Below, in pieces: positions 29,077-36,852 of a stretch of 64,000 nucleotides of DNA. Every line of letters begins with the position of its first letter. Positions within the stretch are counted from its first letter, which is position 1. The notes beneath the pieces are model-generated. The model worked only from the letters and a program-made list of their open reading frames with translations, had not been told where the DNA came from and made no database searches. The DNA is from Sphingopyxis terrae subsp. terrae NBRC 15098 (GTDB lineage Bacteria; Pseudomonadota; Alphaproteobacteria; Sphingomonadales; Sphingomonadaceae), in assembly GCF_001610975.1 (NCBI RefSeq), contig NZ_CP013342.1:3295001-3359000 (forward strand). Reading direction: 5' to 3'. The position numbers were made by a program, and so were the translations under genes.

Positions 29077-29814
29077 CTATTTGGCGGGGCGCCCGATCCA
29101 GCGGACGGCGTGCACGCGCCCGCCGGCGCGGTCCTGCAACAGCACCGCCCAGCGGTCGGCGCCGCGCTGGCCCGCGATCGCTGCGGGTATTGCAGCCGCG
29201 CAGGCGCCGCTTGCGGGGCAAGGAACCGCCGCCTCGGCCAGCACCACATTGGTATAGCCCAGCGTCCGGTTGCCATTCTCGCCGCGGGCGACGTCGACCG
29301 AGGCGCGGTGCGCGATCGCCAGGAAGCGCAATTCGGCACCCGCTGCGGACCGCGAAGCGACCACACGGCCGCCGTCGAGGCGAAGCGCAGCGTCGCTTGG
29401 CGCGGCGCCGAGCATCCGGCGCAGCGCCCGCTCGTCCGATCCGACGGCGGCCGCGCTCCCCTGCACGACGGTTTCGGGGGTATAAACGCCCGCCCCCGGC
29501 AGCCCGCGCCGCGCATAGCGGTCCTGAAGCGCATCGTTCGCGGCGCGCGCGAGCGTATCCTTCCATCCCAGCCGGTCCCAATAGGTAACGGGGCGGCTGA
29601 CCGCGACCACGGAGCCTTCGGCATCCAGTCTTTCGAGCAACCGGTCGGCGGGCGGACAGGAGGAACAACCCTGGCTGGTGAACAACTCGACCAGCACGGG
29701 CGCCGCGGGCGGCGTCGAAGCCGCGATGGCGGCGGACGGTCGATCGGATGGCCCGAACAGGAGCGCGGCGGCCGCCCCCAAAGCCAAGCTGAACAGCGGA
29801 AGCAATATCTTCAA
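29077..29814 (-). CDS. DUF1223 thioredoxin-fold secreted protein
   Basis: 245 residues with a signal peptide or anchor at about 1-22. The family core is 'VLVELFTSQGCSSCPPADRL', with a CSSC redox-type motif, followed by 'VVAVSRPVTYWDRLGWKDTL' and 'RYARRGLPGAGVYTPETVV'. DUF1223 proteins have a thioredoxin-like fold and their function is not established; a periplasmic thiol role is plausible. The gene lies 58 bp after the response-regulator gene. Confidence 0.82.
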   Translation of the reverse strand: MKILLPLFSLALGAAAALLFGPSDRPSAAIAASTPPAAPVLVELFTSQGCSSCPPADRLLERLDAEGSVVAVSRPVTYWDRLGWKDTLARAANDALQDRYARRGLPGAGVYTPETVVQGSAAAVGSDERALRRMLGAAPSDAALRLDGGRVVASRSAAGAELRFLAIAHRASVDVARGENGNRTLGYTNVVLAEAAVPCPASGACAAAIPAAIAGQRGADRWAVLLQDRAGGRVHAVRWIGRPAK

Positions 29815-29872
29815 CGGGATCCTCCTCGCGCATCGGCACTCAACCGCCGGTTCGGTGGAGGCAGCGGGCCGG

Positions 29873-30310
29873 TTACGCGGCCTCGGGACGCCAATAGGTT
29901 TGCATCCCGCTCACCTTGCGCGGCATCTTGTGCTTGCACACCATCGTCTCGACGGCGCGAACCGCGTGGAGAAGCGCCGCCGCCCCGTGCGGCTTGGTCA
30001 GGCAGGCGAGCGCGATGTCGCCCGCATCTTCGGGACATTGCCCCGTTACCAGCAGTACGGCAACGCCGCGGTCGCGCGCGAGCCGCGCAACCTCGCGTCC
30101 CGTCATGTGCCCCGCGAGCTTGAGGTCGAGGATCAGCGCATCGATCGTCTTGTCTGCCAGCATCGCGACAGCCGCTTCGCCCGAATCGACCGTCGCAACG
30201 ACGTCATAGCCACCATGCTTCAGGGTCCGCTCATTGTCGAAAGCGACCAGCGGATCATCCTCGACGATCAGCAGCCGTTTGAAGCAGGACGGGCGGGACG
30301 CGAAGAGCAT
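29873..30310 (-). CDS. Single-domain response regulator
   Basis: 145 residues made of one receiver domain (about 11-125) and no output domain. The acidic pocket E17-D18-D19, phosphoacceptor D62 in 'ALILDLKLAG', T89 in 'LLVTGQ' and K106 in 'LTKP' are all in place. It would pass on phosphate or sequester it in a two-component pathway; no kinase is nearby. Stand-alone receivers of this size occur in alphaproteobacterial general stress and photo-sensory pathways, but nothing here links it to one. Confidence 0.85.
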   Translation of the reverse strand: MLFASRPSCFKRLLIVEDDPLVAFDNERTLKHGGYDVVATVDSGEAAVAMLADKTIDALILDLKLAGHMTGREVARLARDRGVAVLLVTGQCPEDAGDIALACLTKPHGAAALLHAVRAVETMVCKHKMPRKVSGMQTYWRPEAA

Positions 30311-30446
30311 TTTACCTACCTTCCGTCCGCCGCATGACTCTGCGTGCGCGTCCTCGCAAGATTGCTTTTGCTTGCCATCGACGAAGCGACACTTTTCCGG
30401 CTATGAGCGTGGCCATATTACAACATCCCTTTTCCCGAATAACGAT

Positions 30447-31322
30447 ATGAAAGCCGCATCCGTTCCGATGACGACACGCCGCCCACCCCGTTCGCCGTCC
30501 CGCCCGCCCGCTTCCCCGCAGGGCGACGCTCCGCGTGGCCGCCGCAGCGCGCGCGCTGCACAACCGCCGCGTAAGGCTCCGCCGAAGGAAGAGGAGCGCG
30601 AGGACGGGCCGCAGCGCATCACCAAGCTCCTGGCGCGCGCTGGCGTCGGGTCACGGCGCGATGTCGAACGAATGATCGAGGAAGGCCGCATTGCACTGAA
30701 CGGCGCGGTGATCGTGCAACCGGCGCCGCTGCTCTCATCGCTCGAGGGCTTGACCCTCGACGGCAATCCGGTCGCAAAGCCCGTATCGACGCGCCTCTAT
30801 CGCTTCTACAAGCCGGTCGGCTGCCTGACCGCGGCGCGCGACCCCAAGGGACGCAAGACGATTTATGACGTGCTGCCCAAGGGGCTGCCGCGGCTGATGC
30901 CCGTCGGGCGGCTCGACTATAATACCGAGGGCTTGCTGTTGCTGACCAATGACGGCGAATTCAAGCGCCAGCTCGAACTGCCCGCCAGCGGGGTCGAGCG
31001 CACCTATCGCGCCCGCGCGTTTGGCGACATCAGCCAAACGCAGCTCGAGGAACTGGTCGAGGGGGTCGAGATCGACGGGGTCCGCTATGGCAAGATCGAC
31101 GCCAATCTCGAACGGCGGACGGGGCGCAACCAGTGGATCGAGCTGACGCTGACCGAGGGCAAGAATCGCGAGGTTCGCCGCGTGCTCGAACATCTGGGGC
31201 TGCAGGTGAGCCGCCTGATCCGGACGCGATATGGCGCTTTCGAGCTCGACGGCCTCGATGTCGGCGCGGTCGAGGCCGTACCACGCGATGCCTTGTTCCA
31301 GTTCCGGCGGCGGATGAGCTGA
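30447..31322 (+). CDS. RsuA/RluB-type 23S rRNA pseudouridine synthase
   Basis: 291 residues from ATG 30447; ATG 30468 is also possible and neither has a strong ribosome-binding site. A basic, proline-rich N-terminal tail of about 50 residues precedes an S4 RNA-binding domain ('RITKLLARAGVGSRRDVERM') and the catalytic domain ('YRFYKPVGCLTAARDPKGRK', 'PVGRLDYNTEGLLLLTNDGE' with the catalytic Asp, 'TLTEGKNREVRRVLEHLGLQ'). RluB makes pseudouridine in the 23S peptidyl-transferase region; RluE/F or RsuA cannot be fully excluded. The stop overlaps the rsmD start (TGATG). Confidence 0.87.
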   Translation: MKAASVPMTTRRPPRSPSRPPASPQGDAPRGRRSARAAQPPRKAPPKEEEREDGPQRITKLLARAGVGSRRDVERMIEEGRIALNGAVIVQPAPLLSSLEGLTLDGNPVAKPVSTRLYRFYKPVGCLTAARDPKGRKTIYDVLPKGLPRLMPVGRLDYNTEGLLLLTNDGEFKRQLELPASGVERTYRARAFGDISQTQLEELVEGVEIDGVRYGKIDANLERRTGRNQWIELTLTEGKNREVRRVLEHLGLQVSRLIRTRYGAFELDGLDVGAVEAVPRDALFQFRRRMS

Positions 31323-31864
31323 TGCGCGTCATTTCCGGCAAATGGCGCGGTCGCAAGTTGATCGCGCCCAAGAATGATGCCACTCGCCCGACCGCCGACC
31401 GCACGCGCGAGACACTCTTCTCCATGCTTGCAAGCCGGCTCGGTAGTTTCGAGGGCTTGTATGTCGCCGACCTGTTCGCGGGGTCGGGCGCGCTGGGGAT
31501 CGAGGCCTTGTCGCGCGGCGCCGCGCAGTGCCTGTTCGGTGAGCAGGATCGCGAGGCGATCGACGCCCTGCGCAAGAATCTGGCGGCGCTCGGTGCGGCC
31601 GGACACGCCGAGGTGCGGGCCGGTTCGGTCCTCGCACTTGGGCCAGCGCCACGCAGTTTCGATCTGCTGCTGCTCGATGCGCCCTATGCAACCGGCGCGG
31701 GCAGTGTCGCACTCGACAAGCTGGCGCGGCTCGGCTGGGTCGATACCGATAGCTGGATCTCGATCGAAACAGGCGAGAAAGAAAGCGTCGACGTCGCGGG
31801 CTTCGCGATCGAAGCGGAGCGAAAGGTCGGAAAAGCTAAGCTGACGCTGCTCCGTGCCGACTAA
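31322..31864 (+). CDS. rsmD: 16S rRNA (guanine(966)-N2)-methyltransferase
   Basis: 180 residues from ATG 31322. RsmD methylates G966 of 16S rRNA using S-adenosylmethionine. It shows 'MRVISGKWRGRKLIAP', 'RPTADRTRETLFSMLAS', and the SAM motif I 'VADLFAGSGALGIEALSRGA'. The catalytic tetrad, normally DPPY or NPPY, reads DAPY here in 'LLLLDAPYATG'. Coupling to the pseudouridine synthase by a one-base overlap puts two rRNA-modifying enzymes in one message. The 3' end overlaps the convergent protease gene by 4 bp. Confidence 0.93.
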   Translation: MRVISGKWRGRKLIAPKNDATRPTADRTRETLFSMLASRLGSFEGLYVADLFAGSGALGIEALSRGAAQCLFGEQDREAIDALRKNLAALGAAGHAEVRAGSVLALGPAPRSFDLLLLDAPYATGAGSVALDKLARLGWVDTDSWISIETGEKESVDVAGFAIEAERKVGKAKLTLLRAD

Positions 31865-32967
31865 AGATAGGGCTTCAGATTGAACTGCGCGTGACCGCGC
31901 TTCCCGTCGCGTTCATAATCGAACGCGACTTGATCCCCGGGCTTGCCGCCCAGCCGGCGCAACATCGCGTTCCATTCGACCCCCACAAGCGTATCGCCCG
32001 GTTGCAGCCCGGCGTCCTTGGCCGGGCTGCCGTTGCCAACATCCTCGATCACGATACGCGTACCTTTGCGGTCAAGCCACAGCCCCGACATCGGATAGCG
32101 CTCGGTTCCTGCAAAACCGAGTCCGTTGGGCGCCATCCATAGCTGTTTGCGCTTGGGATCCGTCGACAGGTGGAAATGGCGGATCATGTCCAACCCGACC
32201 AACCCCTCGACATTATCGAAATTGCCGTTCCGCGGGTCGGGCTCAGCAAGTGTGACCAGCGCGCGCGGAAAGGCGAATTTGTGAAGAAGGACCTTGTCCG
32301 CCCGGAACATACGGGTCCGCAGACTTCCTTTGCCGAAGCCGCTTGCACGCACGGGAACATAGGGTCGTTCGCTATCCCACCAACCGATGTCGCGCGCCGC
32401 CTTGCCATCGAGCAGGATGTTGCGGGGTGCGCCTGTGTCGATCAGGAAGCGCCCAGAAAAATCGCCGATCTGCACGGGCGTGGTCAAACCGTAGCTCGCC
32501 CGGCGGGGCATATAGCTTTCGGGTATCAGATACATGCCAGGCCGCTCGCTACGGCCATCGGGATAGATGCGCCACTGGTTCGCCACGAAATCAAGATCGC
32601 TGTCCATATCGGTAAACAGCGGCGCGCCGATCAATCCCCGGGTGCTCGAGTCGACGACTGACTTGGTGCCGTGAAATTCCATATAGGGGATGCGAAAGGT
32701 GCCGCCGATCACCACATCCTCGACGCGCAGGACCGACGTCCGCTCTACCCCGCCCAGGCCGCCGATAATGCTCGCGCCGCGTTCGCGCAGCTTGACGGAG
32801 TTCGCCCAGCTATCCGAAATCAGGCTTTCGGTGGTACCGGTGTCGAGAATGAACGATTCGGGAGGCAAGCCTTCCACCGACACATCAAGCCAGACGCGAT
32901 TGCCCTGCAGCCTGATCGGTGCGGCGAAGACCATTGGCGCCAAAGCGGCTGCGGAACCCGGCAGCAT
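31861..32967 (-). CDS. Secreted aspartic protease-like protein with two DTG motifs and a PDZ domain
   Basis: 368 residues. Two retropepsin-like half-domains follow one another: 'FILDTGTTESLIS' (D42) and 'FLIDTGAPRNILL' (D177), 135 residues apart. A C-terminal PDZ domain is at about 285-368 ('VGNGSPAKDAGLQPGDTLVG'). Two active-site DTG motifs in one chain could form a complete pepsin-like site by intrachain pairing. The N-terminus is a short hydrophobic leader. The frame remains open about 80 bases upstream and codes for more hydrophobic residues, but no ATG, GTG or TTG occurs there, so 32967 is kept. It probably acts in the periplasm. Confidence 0.8.
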   Translation of the reverse strand: MLPGSAAALAPMVFAAPIRLQGNRVWLDVSVEGLPPESFILDTGTTESLISDSWANSVKLRERGASIIGGLGGVERTSVLRVEDVVIGGTFRIPYMEFHGTKSVVDSSTRGLIGAPLFTDMDSDLDFVANQWRIYPDGRSERPGMYLIPESYMPRRASYGLTTPVQIGDFSGRFLIDTGAPRNILLDGKAARDIGWWDSERPYVPVRASGFGKGSLRTRMFRADKVLLHKFAFPRALVTLAEPDPRNGNFDNVEGLVGLDMIRHFHLSTDPKRKQLWMAPNGLGFAGTERYPMSGLWLDRKGTRIVIEDVGNGSPAKDAGLQPGDTLVGVEWNAMLRRLGGKPGDQVAFDYERDGKRGHAQFNLKPYL

Positions 32968-33097
32968 GAGGCCGGCGATGACCGGCCATGAGGCGATGAA
33001 AGAACGCGTGCGATCAAGGACATGGGCAGATCTCGCGATGGTGGGAGACTATCCGTTTGTTAGAGATTCAATGATGACGCCGCAATGACATTGCGCC

Positions 33098-34372
33098 TCA
33101 CGCGTCACCGCGTTCAATTTTTGTCACCAAGGCCAGGCCGCAAAAGCTGACCAGTCCGGCGAGCGCCAGATAAAGGCCGACGACCTCGGTTCCGCGCCAG
33201 TCACCGAGCGCCTGCGCCGCGATCGGCGCGGCTGCGCCGCCCAATATGCCGCCGACATTGAAGGCGACCGACGCGCCGGTGTAGCGGACGCGCACGGGGA
33301 ACAGGCCGGTCAGCCAGCTCCCGAGCGGGCCGTAGACGAGGCCCATGACGAACAGCGATGTGGCGAGACCTGCGAAGATCGTCAGCCAGCTCCCCGAGGC
33401 CAGCGCCGGACCGAACAGCAAGCCGACGAGCATCGTCGCGCCGCAGCCCCAGCGCAGCACGCGCTGCGCACTCGACGCATCGCTGGCATAGCCCGCAAAG
33501 ATAATGCCGCCCGCCATGAACAATATCGCACCGAGCTGGATGAGCAGAAACTCCTCCTTCGGATAGCCGAGCGTGGTGGTGCCGTGCGCAAGGGCGAAGC
33601 TGGTCGCGAGATAGAAGATCGCGAAACAGGCGACGACCGCGAAGGTGCCGGCAAGCGTCGCGACGAAGTGGCCGCGCAGCAACTCGCCGATCGGCACGCC
33701 GACAGGCGCGTCGCGCTCCAACGCCTCCGAAAAGGCCGGCGTCTCACCGATCTTGAGCCGCACCCACAGGCCAAGGCCGACGAGCACGGCGGAAACAAGA
33801 AAGGGGATACGCCAGCCCCACGCCGCAAAATCGGCATCGCTCAGCCAAAGGCCGAGGAGCAGGAACAGTCCGTTGGCGGCGATGAACCCGACCGGCGCGC
33901 CAAGCTGCGGGAACATGCCGAAGCGCGACTGCCATCCCGGCGGCGCATTTTCGACCGCGAGCAGCGCCGCACCGCCCCATTCCCCGCCCAGCCCGAAGCC
34001 CTGCCCGAACCGCAAGATGCACAGCAGCAACGGTGCGACCCAGCCGACCATCGCATAGGTCGGCAGAAAGGCGATAAGCAGCGTCGAGGCCCCCATCAGC
34101 ATCAGCGAGGCAACGAGCGTCGACTTCCGCCCGATCCGGTCGCCGAAATGGCCGAACACGACGGCGCCGACCGGCCGCGCGAAAAAAGCGAGCCCGAAGC
34201 TCATGAAGCTGAGCATCAGCTGCGCCGACGGCGATTCCGAAGGAAAGAAAAGCGGCCCGAAGACCAGCGCAGCCGCGGTGCCGTAGATATAAAAATCATA
34301 AAATTCGACTGCGGTGCCGACCAGACTTGCGGTCAAAATTCGGCGATGTCTGCGATATGGCTCCAGATTCAC
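33098..34372 (-). CDS. MHS-family MFS transporter
   Basis: 424 residues with 12 predicted membrane helices. The metabolite:proton symporter family signature is clear: 'LVGTAVEFYDFYIYGTAAAL' at helix 1, 'GHFGDRIGRKSTLVASLMLM' in loop 2-3, and 'RFGQGFGLGGEWGGAALLAV' at helix 4. Known members (ProP, ShiA, KgtP, CitA) import osmolytes or organic acids; the substrate cannot be told here. It is divergent from a crotonase gene with an operator-like palindrome between them. Confidence 0.85.
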   Translation of the reverse strand: MNLEPYRRHRRILTASLVGTAVEFYDFYIYGTAAALVFGPLFFPSESPSAQLMLSFMSFGLAFFARPVGAVVFGHFGDRIGRKSTLVASLMLMGASTLLIAFLPTYAMVGWVAPLLLCILRFGQGFGLGGEWGGAALLAVENAPPGWQSRFGMFPQLGAPVGFIAANGLFLLLGLWLSDADFAAWGWRIPFLVSAVLVGLGLWVRLKIGETPAFSEALERDAPVGVPIGELLRGHFVATLAGTFAVVACFAIFYLATSFALAHGTTTLGYPKEEFLLIQLGAILFMAGGIIFAGYASDASSAQRVLRWGCGATMLVGLLFGPALASGSWLTIFAGLATSLFVMGLVYGPLGSWLTGLFPVRVRYTGASVAFNVGGILGGAAAPIAAQALGDWRGTEVVGLYLALAGLVSFCGLALVTKIERGDA

Positions 34373-34524
34373 AGTCGCCCTCCCCCCCGGTCAAATCACC
34401 CCAGTTATCATCTGTTCCGGTGTGCGATTGCCGACGCGATGTCAAACCGGCGCGGGGCATCGGGGCCCGAGCGCACTGTCGCTACCGTGCAACGCCCCTT
34501 GCACTCATCCTCCGAATCGGTCAC

Positions 34525-34546
34525 ACCTTTACGTGAACGTAAAGGT
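34525..34546. promoter_or_regulatory. Perfect 10-bp inverted repeat, probable operator
   Basis: ACCTTTACGT (34525-34534), GA, ACGTAAAGGT (34537-34546). The palindrome ends 25 bp before the crotonase ATG and 152 bp from the divergent MHS transporter start. ACGT-containing palindromes of this type are reported for MerR-family LiuR regulators of acyl-CoA catabolism, from memory. Confidence 0.75.
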
Positions 34547-34571
34547 AAAGACCGCGAGAGGATTCTTCCCT

Positions 34572-35375
34572 ATGACCGACATACCGACCTTCGACACGAT
34601 CAAGCTCGCGTGCAGCGACAATGTCGCGAAGATCACGCTCAACCGTCCCGAACGGCTCAATTCGATGCCGCCCGCGATGGCCGACGATATCCGCGCCGCG
34701 CTCGACTGGATGGGCGTCCTTGGCGCGCGTGCGCTGCTGATTACCGGTGAGGGTCGCGGTTTCTGTTCGGGCGCGGATCTGGCGGGCGATCGCAGCGCAA
34801 CCGCTGTCGGCGGCGGCGCGAACAGTCGCAAGGCGCTGCGCAACCATTATAACCCGATGCTGCTCGCGCTCGCCAATCTCGACATTCCGGTCGTGACCGC
34901 GGTCAACGGCCCCGCCGCAGGGGTCGGATGCAGCTTTGCGCTGTCGGGCGATTTCGCGATTGCTGGCAAAAGCGCCTATTTCCTCCAGGCTTTCGTCAAT
35001 ATCGGCCTCGTCCCCGACGGGGGATCGTCGTGGCTGCTGCCACGGCTCGTCGGCCTGCCGCGCGCGACGCAGATGATGATGCTCGGCGAGAAAATCTCGG
35101 CCGAACAGGCCGCCGATTGGGGACTGATTTACAAGGCGGTCGAGGATGACGCGCTGATGGCTGAAGCCGAAGCGCTCGCAAAGCGGCTGGCCAGCGGACC
35201 GACGGTTGCGCTCCGCACGATGCGCAAGGTGCTGCGCGGCGGGTTGACGCAAAGCTATGCCGACACGCTCGACGCCGAGGCGATGGGCCAGTATCTGGCC
35301 GGCAACAGCGCCGATGCCGCCGAGGGCATCGCGGCCTTCCTTCAGAAGCGCACGACCGAGTTCAAGGGCAAGTGA
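34572..35375 (+). CDS. Enoyl-CoA hydratase/isomerase (PaaG-like)
   Basis: 267 residues from ATG 34572. It is a crotonase with the oxyanion-hole segments 'GEGRGFCSGADLAG' and 'NGPAAGVGCSFALSGDFAIA'. The catalytic position in 'FVNIGLVPDGGSSWLLPR' is Asp, not the Glu of true hydratases, with a Gly/Ala replacing the first glutamate. This pattern is that of PaaG/1,2-epoxyphenylacetyl-CoA isomerase and related delta3-delta2-enoyl-CoA isomerases. Acyl-CoA isomerisation in fatty-acid or aromatic catabolism is likely, the exact substrate unknown. A clear palindromic operator lies just upstream. Confidence 0.85.
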   Translation: MTDIPTFDTIKLACSDNVAKITLNRPERLNSMPPAMADDIRAALDWMGVLGARALLITGEGRGFCSGADLAGDRSATAVGGGANSRKALRNHYNPMLLALANLDIPVVTAVNGPAAGVGCSFALSGDFAIAGKSAYFLQAFVNIGLVPDGGSSWLLPRLVGLPRATQMMMLGEKISAEQAADWGLIYKAVEDDALMAEAEALAKRLASGPTVALRTMRKVLRGGLTQSYADTLDAEAMGQYLAGNSADAAEGIAAFLQKRTTEFKGK

Positions 35376-35387
35376 ACTACTAGTGCT

Positions 35388-35442
35388 CCCCGGCGAAAGC
35401 CGGGGTCCTTTTGCGCGCCTTCTGACCCCGGCTTTCGCCGGG
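35388..35442. repeat. Intergenic nested inverted repeat
   Basis: CCCCGGCGAAAGCCGGGGTC (35388-35407) is followed 16 bases later by its reverse complement GACCCCGGCTTTCGCCGGG (35424-35442). Each arm is also a small hairpin by itself (CCCCGGC/GCCGGGG). It lies between convergent genes, so it may terminate both, but its look is that of a dispersed repeat often seen between sphingomonad genes (from memory). Confidence 0.85.
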
Positions 35443-35464
35443 TATTACCCATGAACGCTGGGGC

Positions 35465-36067
35465 TTACTCCGCCGCTTCTTCGACCATAATCTTCTTGTA
35501 GATGCTCGTGCGCGGATAGGAGCAGAGACGCATCACCATCGGCTCGAAGAATTCCAGCGGCTCGCTTTCATAGTCGGGGTCGAACGCTGGCGCGTCATAT
35601 TTTTCGCAGAATTCGGCGCACGCCGCGTAATAGGGATGGTCCTTGAACTGGTCGCGCATGTCGCGGTCGAGCCCGAGATAGTGGAAGAAATAATGGCCCT
35701 GGAAGATGCCGTGGTGCTGGACGATCCAAAGATTTTCTTCCGACAGGAAGGGCTTGAGGATCGCCGCCGCGACATCGGGATGGTTGAATGCGCCCAGCGT
35801 GTCGCCGATGTCGTGGAGCAGCGCCATCACCACATATTCCTCGTCGCGCCCATCGCGATGCGCGCGCGTCGCGGTCTGCAGGCAATGCTCGAGCCGAGCA
35901 ACGGGAAAGCCGCCATAATCGCCGCCAAGCAGTTTCAGATGATCGAGGATGCGCTTGCCGTTCTGCGGCGCGAATTCCTTCTGCTCGCGCGCGATGATAT
36001 CCCAATCTTCCTGTGTGCCGTCGATCATCGAACGGAAGGACGCGTGATCGTGCGTCATGTCGGTCAT
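35465..36067 (-). CDS. HD-domain protein, probable mixed-valence diiron oxygenase
   Basis: 200 residues from ATG 36067, chosen because GGGAGAG lies six bases upstream; the longer start at 36082 uses that site as codons. The HD metal motif is 'VMALLHDIGDTLGAFNHPD', preceded by 'RLEHCLQTATRAHRDG' and followed by 'IVQHHGIFQGHYFFHYLG' and a late Asp. The order H, HD, H, HH, D resembles myo-inositol oxygenase and PhnZ-type diiron oxygenases rather than phosphohydrolases. The substrate is unknown; no phosphonate or inositol genes are nearby. It is convergent with the crotonase gene. Confidence 0.7.
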   Translation of the reverse strand: MTDMTHDHASFRSMIDGTQEDWDIIAREQKEFAPQNGKRILDHLKLLGGDYGGFPVARLEHCLQTATRAHRDGRDEEYVVMALLHDIGDTLGAFNHPDVAAAILKPFLSEENLWIVQHHGIFQGHYFFHYLGLDRDMRDQFKDHPYYAACAEFCEKYDAPAFDPDYESEPLEFFEPMVMRLCSYPRTSIYKKIMVEEAAE

Positions 36068-36138
36068 GGCTGGCTCTCCCATATATCGGCGGCCAGTCTA
36101 TGCGTTTCGTTGCGATATGCAACGCTGTTCAGCCGTCG

Positions 36139-36852
36139 CTATTCTACCGCGTAGGTCACGCCATATTTCAGCGCTTCGTCGAGCGTCAGGCAGCGGCGCG
36201 TCGATTTGTCCGGGCCGCTGCCCCTCACCGCCTTCTGCCGATACATGATGTCGGTCAGCAATTTGCGCGACACGCCCATCTTGATCAGGAAATCATTGTC
36301 CTCGCTCGCCAGCAGCGCGCTGTCCTGTTCGACGTCGCCGATCAGCTCGGTCGTCGCATCGGTGCCCATCGCCACGCTTTCGTCGATCAGCGAGCGGTCG
36401 CCGGTGCTGGTGAACATATGGACGATGAACTCGCCGCCCGGCTCGATCAGCCGCGGCGCGCCGCCCATGAAGACGAAATTGCAGGCGCTGAAACAGGCCC
36501 AGCCGCTCGGTATGCGCGTCGCAAGGCCGGGGTTCGACCGGATGATGCGCCCCGCGGCGTTGCCGGCGCGCGCATCGCCGCCGGGCGAACGCAGCCATAT
36601 CTCGGATACGTCCGGATTGGCCTTCAGCGCGGCGCTCAGCCGGTCGGGCAGTCCCGAATCAACGCGGCCTTCGGCGAGCATCACCTTCATCGCGCCGCGC
36701 TTTTCGACCGTCAGCTTCATCGTCGGATTGGCCGACCAATTGGGGTTGAGCGGACAGGTCGGATTGATCGGGTCCATCTCGGTCGCCGCGGTCAGGCTGA
36801 CGACCGCAAGCGCCGTGAGGGCGAGCTTCGGCAATTCAGGCCGCAAGAACAT
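36139..36852 (-). CDS. Periplasmic ClpP/crotonase-fold protein (COG3904-like)
   Basis: 237 residues from ATG 36852; the frame is open upstream inside the preceding gene. A signal peptide or anchor covers about 7-24. 'IWLRSPGGDARAGNAAGRII' and 'GWACFSACNFVFMGGAPR' are the ClpP-like nucleotide-free oxyanion region and the possible catalytic serine ('FSACNFVFMGG'), as in SppA-like or COG3904 predicted periplasmic proteins. 'HMF' follows where a histidine is expected. No substrate is known. It overlaps the upstream gene by 17 bp, so they are co-expressed. Confidence 0.7.
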   Translation of the reverse strand: MFLRPELPKLALTALAVVSLTAATEMDPINPTCPLNPNWSANPTMKLTVEKRGAMKVMLAEGRVDSGLPDRLSAALKANPDVSEIWLRSPGGDARAGNAAGRIIRSNPGLATRIPSGWACFSACNFVFMGGAPRLIEPGGEFIVHMFTSTGDRSLIDESVAMGTDATTELIGDVEQDSALLASEDNDFLIKMGVSRKLLTDIMYRQKAVRGSGPDKSTRRCLTLDEALKYGVTYAVE

